A DNA stretch of 43,773 nt. Origin: Cyclobacterium qasimii M12-11B (lineage in GTDB: Bacteria > Bacteroidota > Bacteroidia > Cytophagales > Cyclobacteriaceae). The position numbers and the translations under genes were made by a program. The stretch lies in NCBI RefSeq assembly GCF_000427295.1, contig NZ_ATNM01000163.1:1-43773 (forward strand). Reading direction: 5' to 3'. Positions 18,865 through 27,136 of this stretch are shown piece after piece; positions within the stretch are counted from its first letter, which is position 1; each line of letters begins with the position of its first letter. The notes under the pieces were generated by a model. That model saw nothing but the letters and a program-made list of their open reading frames with translations. It made no database searches and was not told where the DNA came from.

Positions 18865-19189
18865 CTACAAAGGTTTCACTCCTTGGGGCTCTCGTTTAGC
18901 GAAAAATCGCATTGGGTATCTATCACTTTGGTTACCGCCCTTCAAAACTTATGGTTTTTGGAGATGGATGGAGGGCGTTAAGAAAATGAGTTAGCTCCGA
19001 AGAGGAGATCCACTTATTTTTAGTCCGGAGTCGATCTCCAAAAATTAAATGATGACAATTCTTACCTCTCTCATGAATCATTACAAATCCAAAAAATCAG
19101 TATTCTTTAAAGGGTAATATAAGTATCAAGTCAAGAGGTAACCTACTTGTTATAATACTGAAATAAACCCCTTAAAACATCACCATTTA

Positions 19190-20718
19190 TTACTCCTCTA
19201 AAATTCCTTTGAATACTTTACTTGCGCCTCTATTCCCAAGACTGCTTGTTGTATAAGTGACTTTATTCCCATCAAAGGAAAATTTAAGTGTGTCGGTATG
19301 CGGACTTTCAATGTATTTAATCTCAACAACTAGCGTTTGAAAATCTTCCCAATAATAACTGGAAAAGACCTTGTATGGGGCAAGTCCGTTCAAGGCTTTC
19401 TTAGCATGGGCCACTAAATAAGGTTGTTTTCTGTCAGTTATGCCTGAAACCCAATGTTCTTTGCCAACTGTTAATTTATAGTCCTTTTGCTCCTCAACTA
19501 GATTCAAAACCAAATTATTGGATTGGAAATCAATGTGAAAATTTATCTTTTCCTCTTCAGTAGACAGCGTTATGTTTTTCTCGTCCCATTTATTTTCCAT
19601 CCATTCATTTTCAACACCTATTGCAGGATTATGAGCAAGTTTTTCTAGTCTTTCCTTCAATATCAAATCTTTGCTACTATTACTTTCACTATCAAAAGCA
19701 GGTAATATATGGTCCCAAACCTCACTTAAAAGGCCTTGAAGATTTGACGTTTCAGAGGTAATGATGATAACAGCCTCCTGTTTGGGTAAAACTAAAATGT
19801 ATTGTCCGTATGCTCCGTCTGCACGGTAAGAATCATGGCGACTTCTCCACATTTGATAACCATATCCCTGAAGCCAGTCACTTTTAGCCTTCTCTTCTCT
19901 ACTGGCATTGGGATTTTGTAAAATCTTCAGGTTTCTGGCTTCATTTATCCAACTTTCAGGCAGAATTTGTTTCCCATCCCAGTTGCCATTTTGCAAAAAG
20001 AGTTGTCCTAATTTAGCCATGTCCTCTGTTTTAACCCTGAGCCCATAGCCTCCGGTATTAATACCTTGTGGACTTTTTTCCCAATCCACTCCTTTTATGC
20101 CCAAAGGTTGAAACAGTCTTGGCCTTAGGTAATCTATAAGGGTTTGACCAGATACTTTTTGGACAATGGCAGACAACATATAGGTGGCGACTGTGTTGTA
20201 AACGAATTGGCTCCCAGGTTCATTTACTATTGGCACAGCCAAAAAAGACTTTGCCCAGTCCTCCGTTCTTACAATAGAAAATGTATAGTCCTTTGCATGT
20301 CCCACGCTCATTGTAAGCAGGTGTTTAATCTTCAATTGTTTCAGGTTTTCGCTAACATCAGTGGGAAGGGATTTCGGGAAAAATTTAATAACCTGATCTT
20401 CTACAGAAACAAGGCCTTCACTTACTGCAAAACCAATCCCTGAAGCAGTATAGGTTTTGCTTACTGAATACATGGTATGTTTTAGTTTGGGGCCATAAGG
20501 ATCCCACCAACCTTCAGCGATTACTTTCCCTCTCCTCAAAACCATCAGGCTATGTAACTCGTGCTCGCTATTTTCCACCTTATCAAGGAAGGATAAAACC
20601 CCTTGGGCATCAAAATTTTCTTCCGATGGTGTGCTGTAGACAAAATCCGTCGCTCTTTCCTGCCCTATTGCCTGAAATGAAAGGAAAAGAATAAAAATAA
20701 TTTTAAAGCTGACTTCAT
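19190..20718 (-). CDS. Secreted serine hydrolase of the beta-lactamase/class C PBP family, frameshift in the signal peptide
   Basis: The catalytic SxxK motif is SVSK in HTMYSVSKTYTA, followed by the tyrosine of FVYNTVATYM and the segment NTGGYGLRVKTEDMAKLGQL typical of the class C/esterase group; a C-terminal domain of about 150 residues follows. Such enzymes are esterases, D-aminopeptidases or carboxypeptidases; the substrate is not predictable. The uninterrupted frame runs up to 20800 but would then overlap the upstream gene and bury the signal peptide. The ATG at 20716-20718 gives MKSALK in the next frame; adding one base to the four-base run at 20701-20704 yields MKSALKIIFILFLSFQAIGQ, a proper signal peptide. 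The intended gene therefore probably starts at 20718 (509 residues). Confidence 0.82.
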
Positions 20719-20753
20719 TGGGTTGGTTATTTATGGGGTGGAAAATGGGGATT

Positions 20754-21238
20754 TTATCTAATGTGTTTTTTAAAATTATGCAATGTTTCCTGGTAATCAA
20801 ATTGCAGGTCTTCGTGAAGTCCTGCTATAAGTTTCTCAATCTTTTTTACCTGAGAGGCATATAAATTATCGATTACAGGATGACGAAATTTGAGGTAACC
20901 GAATTCAATAATTTTCTCACAAAAAAGAAAAGCAACTCAATAATCGTCACCTTGTCCTTAGTCAGTTTCAGGCTTTTATTCATCATTCTCCTGATGGACT
21001 GTGCAGATTTTTTGGCCGTAAAATAACTTTTTAAATTTGCATTTTCGAAAGCTTCTTCCAAATCTTCTTTGACCATTGCCAAATACAAATCATTGTTATC
21101 GGCTTCAAAAAGTTTGAAGTACACAAAAGCCTTATTGTCACGACTCAATTTGCTTAATTGCAATACCAAATCAACCAATTCGGGTTCATTCCTTTGTGTC
21201 AGTTCCTTTTTAATATAAGCCAGGCTTGGAATCTTCAT
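20754..21238 (-). CDS. Conserved hypothetical protein, C-terminus frameshifted
   Basis: As given, the frame stops after 121 residues (20873). Adding one base to the six-base run at 20921-20926 extends it, with no stop, through FFFCEKIIEFGYLKFRHPVI and HEDLQFDYQETLHNFKKHIR to a stop at 20754-20756, for 161 residues. The restored gene ends 35 bases before the serine-hydrolase ATG, a normal operon spacing. The protein is helical and charged, with no signal peptide. It resembles a Bacteroidota protein family of unknown function; no catalytic residues are evident. Confidence 0.7.
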
Positions 21239-21342
21239 TTTGAAAAATATTTATAAAATCTTTACGTAAAGGATTGAATCATTTTAATAAGCTTCAACAG
21301 TAGCCATTTAACTGTCTACTATCTTGCTCTTTAACACCTATT

Positions 21343-22443
21343 TTACCCTTCACTTTTGCTGTCCTCTCCATTACTGAGTAGGTAAGCAAAGGCATTCGCC
21401 CCGGGTGTTTCTCGAAGGATCACGGTTATAATGGCAATTATTGGTATAGATAAAACCATTCCGATAATTCCCCAAATGGCATTACCGATAATAACTGCTA
21501 AAATAATAAAAAAGGGATGCACATCTACCTTATTACCCAGTATAATGGGTTGAAAAATATAAGAGTCAAGAAATTGAACAATTAAAAATGTGGCTGAAAT
21601 ACCCACTAAAGTATAGAACTCACCTCCTGAAAGTAAACCGATAAATAAGGCTAAAACATAACCAGCCATATTGCCTATGAAAGGAATTAACGAAAGAAAG
21701 GCAGCAATAAAGCTGATCAGCAAAAAGTCTTCTGCACCTGAAATCCACATTCCTAAACTATAGAGTACAACTAAAATAACCATTAAAATCAACCGTCCAT
21801 TTAGGTATTGCCTAACTACTTTAGCGGAATCTTGTGTAACCCTCTTCACTTTTTCTTTAATTTCATCGGGGAACAACTTTAAAATAAAGGTGTAAAACAT
21901 ATGTCTAAAGTGAATGAGAAAAAAGAGGTAAACAAAAATAAGGAGAGAGTCAGCTGCGGTACCCATTACTTTTCCCAACATCACAAATGCTTCATCCTGT
22001 TTTACTTCCGAAGATTTTTCTTCTTCATTCGGTTGTTCACCATTCAAGCCATAACTCGTTTTATAAGCTTCCAACTTGCTTCGCTCTAATGGAGTATGGG
22101 CCAATACAAACAGTTCTACTTTTTGCGCAACTGGACTCAAGCGCTCTTTCATAACATCAGCATCCTCTAAAAAAGACCTTACCTGCAAGGAAATAACAGC
22201 AGAAATTCCAATAAAGGCAACAAATACCATCCCCACGACAAAAGAAGTACTTAATATTCTATGCAATCCTCTTTTTTGCAAAACCTGCGCAATAGGATAG
22301 ACTAGTAAAGCCAGTACTAAAGCCAATATTAATGGTGCCAATACTTTTTGGGAGGCGACCAGTCCTAAAATTAAAAAATACAAAGCGATGATTATTAAAG
22401 CGGTAAGAACTATTGGGCTGGTTCGGTAAAAGAATTTCTTCAT
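21343..22443 (-). CDS. AI-2E-family transporter (PerM/YdiK-type membrane protein)
   Basis: The protein has 366 residues and about eight membrane segments. An N-terminal pair (about 12-52) and a third at about 62-85 precede an amphipathic stretch (about 86-150), and the C-terminal cluster contains ISFIAAFLSLIPFIGNMAGY and the family signature QFLDSYIFQPIILGNKVDVH. The insertion NGEQPNEEEKSSEVKQDEAF in the middle is unusually acidic. Members are annotated as autoinducer-2 exporters, but many act as ion antiporters or have no known substrate, so no signalling role is claimed. It is divergent from the MbtH-like gene. Confidence 0.9.
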   Translation of the reverse strand: MKKFFYRTSPIVLTALIIIALYFLILGLVASQKVLAPLILALVLALLVYPIAQVLQKRGLHRILSTSFVVGMVFVAFIGISAVISLQVRSFLEDADVMKERLSPVAQKVELFVLAHTPLERSKLEAYKTSYGLNGEQPNEEEKSSEVKQDEAFVMLGKVMGTAADSLLIFVYLFFLIHFRHMFYTFILKLFPDEIKEKVKRVTQDSAKVVRQYLNGRLILMVILVVLYSLGMWISGAEDFLLISFIAAFLSLIPFIGNMAGYVLALFIGLLSGGEFYTLVGISATFLIVQFLDSYIFQPIILGNKVDVHPFFIILAVIIGNAIWGIIGMVLSIPIIAIITVILRETPGANAFAYLLSNGEDSKSEG

Positions 22444-22648
22444 GTGTATGTTTTAAATCTAAATGCTTATTGACAAAATGCAATAAATGTGCTAAGTTTC
22501 TATACGCTCGGATAGTTTGTTTATTCAAACTTCTATTAGTTATGGTTTTTCCATACGAATTATTCAGTATGACAACTATAAAACCTATTGTAGGGAAAAA
22601 GATAATAACTAAATTGAAATTCTGTAAATCACAATGTTAATGCAATTT

Positions 22649-22855
22649 ATGTTTGAAGAAGAGGAAAGCAGCTTGTTTTTAGTGGTAATCAATCATGAAG
22701 AACAGTATAGTATTTGGCCCAAAGAAAGAAAGATTCCTAAAGGATGGAAAGCAGAAGGCAAAGAAGGTACTAAGCAAAAATGTCTTGACCATATAGAGAA
22801 GGTATGGACAGACATGCGGCCATTGAGCCTGAGAAAAAAGACGGAAGATGCCTAA
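22649..22855 (+). CDS. MbtH-like protein (NRPS adenylation-domain chaperone), orphan
   Basis: The protein has 68 residues from the ATG at 22649, or 73 from 22634. The shorter start gives [15 protein letters not shown], close to the usual MbtH N-terminus. The signature is complete: [16 protein letters not shown], a glycine-rich turn, [18 protein letters not shown], including the conserved tryptophans. MbtH proteins bind and activate adenylation domains of nonribosomal peptide synthetases. No NRPS, phosphopantetheinyl transferase or siderophore gene lies in the window, so its partner must be elsewhere or missing. The PL8 lyase begins 48 bases after its stop on the same strand and may be co-transcribed. 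Confidence 0.9.
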   Translation: MFEEEESSLFLVVINHEEQYSIWPKERKIPKGWKAEGKEGTKQKCLDHIEKVWTDMRPLSLRKKTEDA

Positions 22856-22903
22856 TAAAATAAAGACATAGATTAGAAATAGTCGCATTAATTATTCAAA
22901 ATA

Positions 22904-25081
22904 ATGACAATAACCAGCTCCCCCAAAAGACCCTTATTCATTTTACTTTTATACTTAGGCACATTCCTAAGCGGCAGCTTGTTAGCACAAGTAAACGAGA
23001 TAGCACTGATAAGGGAAAGAGTGGTAAACCAATTAAAAGCCGGAACAGTAGATTCAAATGAGATAGGCTCATTATTGAATAAGATAAAAGCGGATGGTAG
23101 TTTTAAGAACATCAAATACGATGATTTAAGCAGAACAGCCGGTTTCCCACAGAGAAGGCATGTATTGGCACTAGTAAGTCTAGCCAAAGCCTACCAATCA
23201 GAAGAATCTACCTACTATCATAATCAACTTTTGTTAGAGAAAATCACATTGGCTACCAAGTTTTGGATGGACAATGATTTTATAGGAGACAATTGGCACA
23301 ACAATCAAATTACAACCCCAGAGAATCTTGTCAACCTGATTTTATTAATGGGTAATTCGCTCCCTAAAGAACTGATTGATAAAAGCCAGCCAATGATAGG
23401 CCGTGCGAACATGGATGCCTCCGGAGCCAGACCGAGTGGCGACCGGATTGTTATAGCAGGAATTCTTGCCAAAAACCTGCTGTTCAATGAAGATAGAAAA
23501 GGTTTTGATGAGGTGATCGATATTATAGCCAATGAAATCAAGTTCAATAACGGTGGGCGTGGAATGCAACAAGATTATAGTTTTCACCACAGAGAAGACC
23601 GGGTAAACAATACTATATCTTATGGTTATGGCAAATATGCCAATGCTTTTGGGGAGTGGTCAGCCTATGTGGCTGGAACCTCCTATGCATTTGAAGTTGA
23701 AAAAATAAATCAATTGGTGGATTATTACCTGGATGGTGTATACAAACAGTTGGTATATGGTGTCTATGAGGATGTTAGTGTAAAAAACCGAGCCATTGCC
23801 ACCAAATCTTCCTTTAAGCCTAAAGGAACACTTGAAATAGAGCGATTGCTTCGAAGTACGGATTACAGAAAAAAGGAATTGGAAGAAATAATACGCTTAA
23901 GAAAAGGAGAATCCTCTCCTTCCCTTTCCTTTGCAAAATTCTTTTGGCAAACGGAGCATTTTGTGGTACAACGGCCTAATTTTTATACCACCGTTCGGAT
24001 GTTTTCCAGCCGAAATAAAAACATGGAGATACCTTATAATGGACCAGGTATAACCACCCATCATCGGGCTGATGGTACCAACTACCTAATGCTTAAAGGA
24101 AACGAATACCATGACATTTGGCCGGTTTATGATTGGCAAAAAATATCGGGAACCACCATCCTGCAAAAGCCAAACTTACTGGGAGGGGATGTCATCCAAA
24201 AAGCAGGTAAAATGGACTTTGTTGGAGCGGTAGAAGATGGCCAAAAAGGGGCGGTAGGTTTTGATTTTATCAGTCCTCATGATGGCAGCAGAGCCAAAAA
24301 GTCCTGGTTTTTCTTTGACCAAAGTTATGTTTGTTTGGGAGCAGGCATTCAAGGAAGCCAAGACTTACCAATTGTAACCACGGTGGATCAGGTATTGTTA
24401 AGGTCTCCGGTAAGCATTTTACAATCAGGCCAAGGTGCTACAAAGCTTCCCCAAGGGGAACACAATATTAATCAACTTAAATGGCTGTATCATGGCAACA
24501 TTGGTTATATTTTCCCCAATGATGTTACGGTTCATGTCTCCAACAAAACTGAAACAGGGCGCTGGTCTGATATAACGGACCAAAAGAACGCATCCACAAA
24601 AGTAATTTCAGAAGAGGTTTTAAAAGTATGGTTCGACCATGGTATAAAACCTGAAAATGGTAGCTATGCCTATATGGTTTTTCCATCCATTTCAGAAAAT
24701 GAACTGAAAACCATTTATGAAGCAGGTACACCTCATGAAATTCTTGCCAATACCAAGGAGCTTCAGGCGGTAAAGAATGAAAATGAGGTACAAGCAGTAT
24801 TCTACCAGTCTGGAAATTTATCACTTGAAAATGAATTGAATTTACAAATGGAAAATGCTGGAATCATAATGCTGAAACTGAAAAAAGGGAAAGTTGAATC
24901 CTTTTCTATTTCAGATCCTACCAGAAAATTGACGGAGCTTAAGTTTTCGTTGAACGGGCTTTACACTGCGAAAAGTGATGGTCTAAAAGTATTAAAAGAC
25001 AAGAAAACAAAAACCTCTCAGTTTATTATTCAAATGCCTAAAGGTGCATTTGCTGGTAAAAGCCTTAGTTTTACACTTTAA
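22904..25081 (+). CDS. Polysaccharide lyase family 8 (chondroitin/hyaluronan/xanthan lyase type)
   Basis: The protein has 725 residues with a signal peptide (hydrophobic core about 11-28, cleavage near LLAQ). The N-terminal alpha/alpha toroid (about 35-370) contains NWHNNQITTPENLVNLILLM, GARPSGDR and the catalytic region QQDYSFHHRED...ISYGYG, with His 228/229 and Tyr 240 as likely catalytic pair. The beta-sandwich half follows, with ITTHHRADGTNYLMLKGNEY and a C-terminal domain. PL8 enzymes cleave uronic-acid polysaccharides by beta-elimination. The sulfatase starts 71 bases downstream, which favours a sulfated glycosaminoglycan or algal polysaccharide. No SusC/SusD pair is present. Confidence 0.9.
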   Translation: MTITSSPKRPLFILLLYLGTFLSGSLLAQVNEIALIRERVVNQLKAGTVDSNEIGSLLNKIKADGSFKNIKYDDLSRTAGFPQRRHVLALVSLAKAYQSEESTYYHNQLLLEKITLATKFWMDNDFIGDNWHNNQITTPENLVNLILLMGNSLPKELIDKSQPMIGRANMDASGARPSGDRIVIAGILAKNLLFNEDRKGFDEVIDIIANEIKFNNGGRGMQQDYSFHHREDRVNNTISYGYGKYANAFGEWSAYVAGTSYAFEVEKINQLVDYYLDGVYKQLVYGVYEDVSVKNRAIATKSSFKPKGTLEIERLLRSTDYRKKELEEIIRLRKGESSPSLSFAKFFWQTEHFVVQRPNFYTTVRMFSSRNKNMEIPYNGPGITTHHRADGTNYLMLKGNEYHDIWPVYDWQKISGTTILQKPNLLGGDVIQKAGKMDFVGAVEDGQKGAVGFDFISPHDGSRAKKSWFFFDQSYVCLGAGIQGSQDLPIVTTVDQVLLRSPVSILQSGQGATKLPQGEHNINQLKWLYHGNIGYIFPNDVTVHVSNKTETGRWSDITDQKNASTKVISEEVLKVWFDHGIKPENGSYAYMVFPSISENELKTIYEAGTPHEILANTKELQAVKNENEVQAVFYQSGNLSLENELNLQMENAGIIMLKLKKGKVESFSISDPTRKLTELKFSLNGLYTAKSDGLKVLKDKKTKTSQFIIQMPKGAFAGKSLSFTL

Positions 25082-25152
25082 AACATTATAGCTAACTTAC
25101 TATAGAACAATATGATAAACATGCCATTAAGTTATTAACCCTCTCATTTAAT

Positions 25153-26453
25153 ATGAAATATACTTTCTTAATTTTATGCCTTTACTTCCTGTCTTTTCAA
25201 GGAGTTATTTCTCAGGATCAGCCCAATATCATATTGATAATGGCTGATGATTTGGGTTATGAAGCTTTGGCAGCTTATGGGAATGACTATAACCAAACGC
25301 CCCACCTGGATGAGATGATTGCCGGAGGTATGAAGTTTGAAAACACCCATTCTATGCCTTTGTGTACACCTTCAAGGGTACAGTTAATGACCGGGAAATA
25401 TAATTTTAGAAATTACCGGGGTTTTGGAATCCTTGATCCTAAGGAAACTACTTTTGGCCATCTTTTAAAAGAAGAGGGCTATGCTACCTGCATCGTAGGG
25501 AAATGGCAACTGTATGGGAATGCGAAACAAAGAGAATTGGCTGCTGGTCAAGGGGGAAGTTTGCCACTTGAGGCAGGTTTCGATAATTATAGATTATGGC
25601 AAGTTAAGGAACTTGGCTCCAGGTATAAAGATCCCCTATTGGATAGCAGGGAGACGGGCATAGAACTGTTCGAGGGAAAATATGGCCCGGATCTTTTTGT
25701 AGATTACCTGGAGAGCTTTATGGAAAAAAATACTACCAAACCATTCTTTGCCTATTTCCCAATGGTTTTGACACATGATCCTTTTGAGCCCATTCCAAGT
25801 TCAACGGCCTTTTCGGATTATGATCCAAAAACCCGCTTAAATGAACCTGAATTATTTCCTGATATGGTGGAGCATATGGACCATTTGGTAGGGCGCATCA
25901 TTCAGAAGGTAAATGATCTTGGGATAGCTGAAAATACCCTGATCCTCTTTATTGGTGACAATGGCACGGATCGAGACGTGACCTCAACTGTAAATGGTGT
26001 GTTATTGCAAGGAAACAAAGGGTATACAAATGATTTGGGTACGCATGTTCCCATGATCGCTTATTGGCCAGGTAAAATTAAGGCAGGAAGCGTCAATCAA
26101 AACCTCATAGATTTCACTGATTTTGTCCCTACCTTATTGGAGGCTTCAGGAGCTGATGCGGACAGTGATGCCGTATTTACGGATGGAATAAGCTTTTATC
26201 CACAACTCATGGGGAATGAAAACCCTAAAATAAAAGGGAGTGGGTCTTTTGCCATTACGCTCCAAATTGGGGGAAATTTGCACCAAAAACATTTGTTCAC
26301 AATACCGATTTAAAGCTTTACAAAAATGGAGAAATCTATCTATTGAAGGAGGATTTGTATGAAAAAAATCCAGTGAAAAAATCAGATCTCGATAAAAATT
26401 CACTAAAAGTTATTAAGCGTTTTGAAAAGGTTTTAAAGAAAATGGACAGCTGA
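25153..26453 (+). CDS. Sulfatase (formylglycine-dependent, S1 family), frameshift near the C-terminus
   Basis: A signal peptide (1-20, ending GVISQ) leads to a classic sulfatase: metal-binding DD at 32-33 in IMADDLGYE, formylglycine site C71-T-P-S-R75, GKWQLYG, and late metal ligands in FIGDNGTDRD. The frame stops at 26313 after 386 residues with a non-family tail. Adding one base within 26232-26238 (A4 then G3) restores EWVFCHYAPNWGKFAPKTF and LYKNGEIYLLKEDLYEKNP, ending at 26451-26453, for 433 residues. The C-terminal KLYKNGEIYLL strand is usual in this family. It removes sulfate esters from saccharides and follows the PL8 lyase, so the two probably act on one polymer. Confidence 0.88.
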
Positions 26454-26507
26454 TCCTTTTCTTTTTAAGCTATTGTTTTCTTATCCAACCAAAAGATTGG
26501 CCTGTAA

Positions 26508-26560
26508 ACAGTCAATGGCCATCCTATTAAGCACAAGGATGGCTATTGACTGTCTTTTTA
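26508..26560 (+). terminator. Strong rho-independent terminator after the sulfatase
   Basis: An 18-bp stem pairs 26508-26525 with 26536-26553, broken only by one G-T wobble, with a 10-base loop and then CTTTTTA. It lies 54 bases past the restored sulfatase stop (26453), further support that the gene was meant to end there. Confidence 0.9.
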
Positions 26561-26742
26561 ACCTGAGTTTGATTAAAGAATACGAATTGATATCGGCATT
26601 GTTGGTGATATAATCCCCATTCCCTCCTTAAAAGAAGGATTTACTGATCTGCTTTTTCTGTGCCTATTTAATGTAATTCGTAAGAAATGCTGGTAAAGGC
26701 AACCATGCACCTTATCGCATTACCTGATCTACAATAGAAACC

Positions 26743-26982
26743 TTAATTTTGGTGCTGAAGAAAATATTGGATCAAATCCTCAGGTCTTCTTAATGATTGA
26801 ACAATTTCATCGTCCAACTCCATATGTAGCACATTCTCTACGTCAAAGATCAACCCATTTAAAAACACCTTGTCAAAACCAAGGTCTTTCACAAAATCAG
26901 CCTGTCTGACTTTAGCCACTGGAGCAATGCCATATTGGCCAAACACTTCAACAATCGCTTTTAATCTAGTATAATTATTCAT
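26743..26982 (-). CDS. Acyl-carrier-protein-like protein without the phosphopantetheine serine
   Basis: The preferred start is the internal ATG at 26982 (MNNYTRLKAIVEVFGQYGI), giving 79 residues, the size of an ACP; a frame open to 27018 adds 12 residues. The region DFVKDLGFDKVFLNGLIFDV, ENVLHMELDDEIVQSLRRPEDLI follows the ACP helix II-III pattern, but where ACPs have DSL this protein has DKV, so the serine that carries 4-phosphopantetheine is absent. It can therefore not hold acyl groups in the usual way and may act as a scaffold or be a degenerate copy. It is monocistronic between a plus-strand terminator and the second RND operon. Confidence 0.6.
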   Translation of the reverse strand: MNNYTRLKAIVEVFGQYGIAPVAKVRQADFVKDLGFDKVFLNGLIFDVENVLHMELDDEIVQSLRRPEDLIQYFLQHQN

Positions 26983-27080
26983 TTCTAACGATTTAAATTC
27001 CCGGTTCACGAAAGCCACAAGCTACTCATGTTTAAACGGTTACAACTATGTATTATTTTATAAATTAAAGAATAAGGATA

Positions 27081-27112
27081 GTAGGCAGTAATTGGTATCC
27101 TACACTGCCTAC
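27081..27112 (-). terminator. Possible terminator of the second RND operon
   Basis: GTAGGCAGT (27081-27089) pairs perfectly with 27104-27112 around a 14-base loop, 25 bases past the permease stop. On the minus strand the following bases are AT-rich but lack a solid T run, so termination is plausible and not certain. Confidence 0.45.
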
Positions 27113-27136
27113 TCCTATATCTTATTATAACCTCAA

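Larger units (their letters stand above)
18605..19189. other. Intergenic stretch between the TetR operon and the serine hydrolase
   Basis: No supported gene. Besides the operator and the palindrome at 18844-18864, it holds an 8-bp hairpin ATTGTTGC/GCAACAAT (18785-18792 with 18803-18810) around an A-rich loop, a GGAGATC/GATCTCC pair (19004-19010 with 19033-19039), and an imperfect hairpin near 19120-19167 downstream of the serine hydrolase. It looks like a patch of decayed palindromic repeats. Confidence 0.45.

Noticed and set aside
18769-18981. Plus-strand frame of 70 codons in the gap after the TetR gene
   Set aside because: It runs through hairpin repeats, has an odd composition (many His, Trp, Cys) and no homologue-like pattern.
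21260-21271. Perfect 12-bp palindrome CTTTACGTAAAG upstream of the small conserved gene
   Set aside because: About ten such palindromes are expected by chance in a window this long, and no partner site was found.
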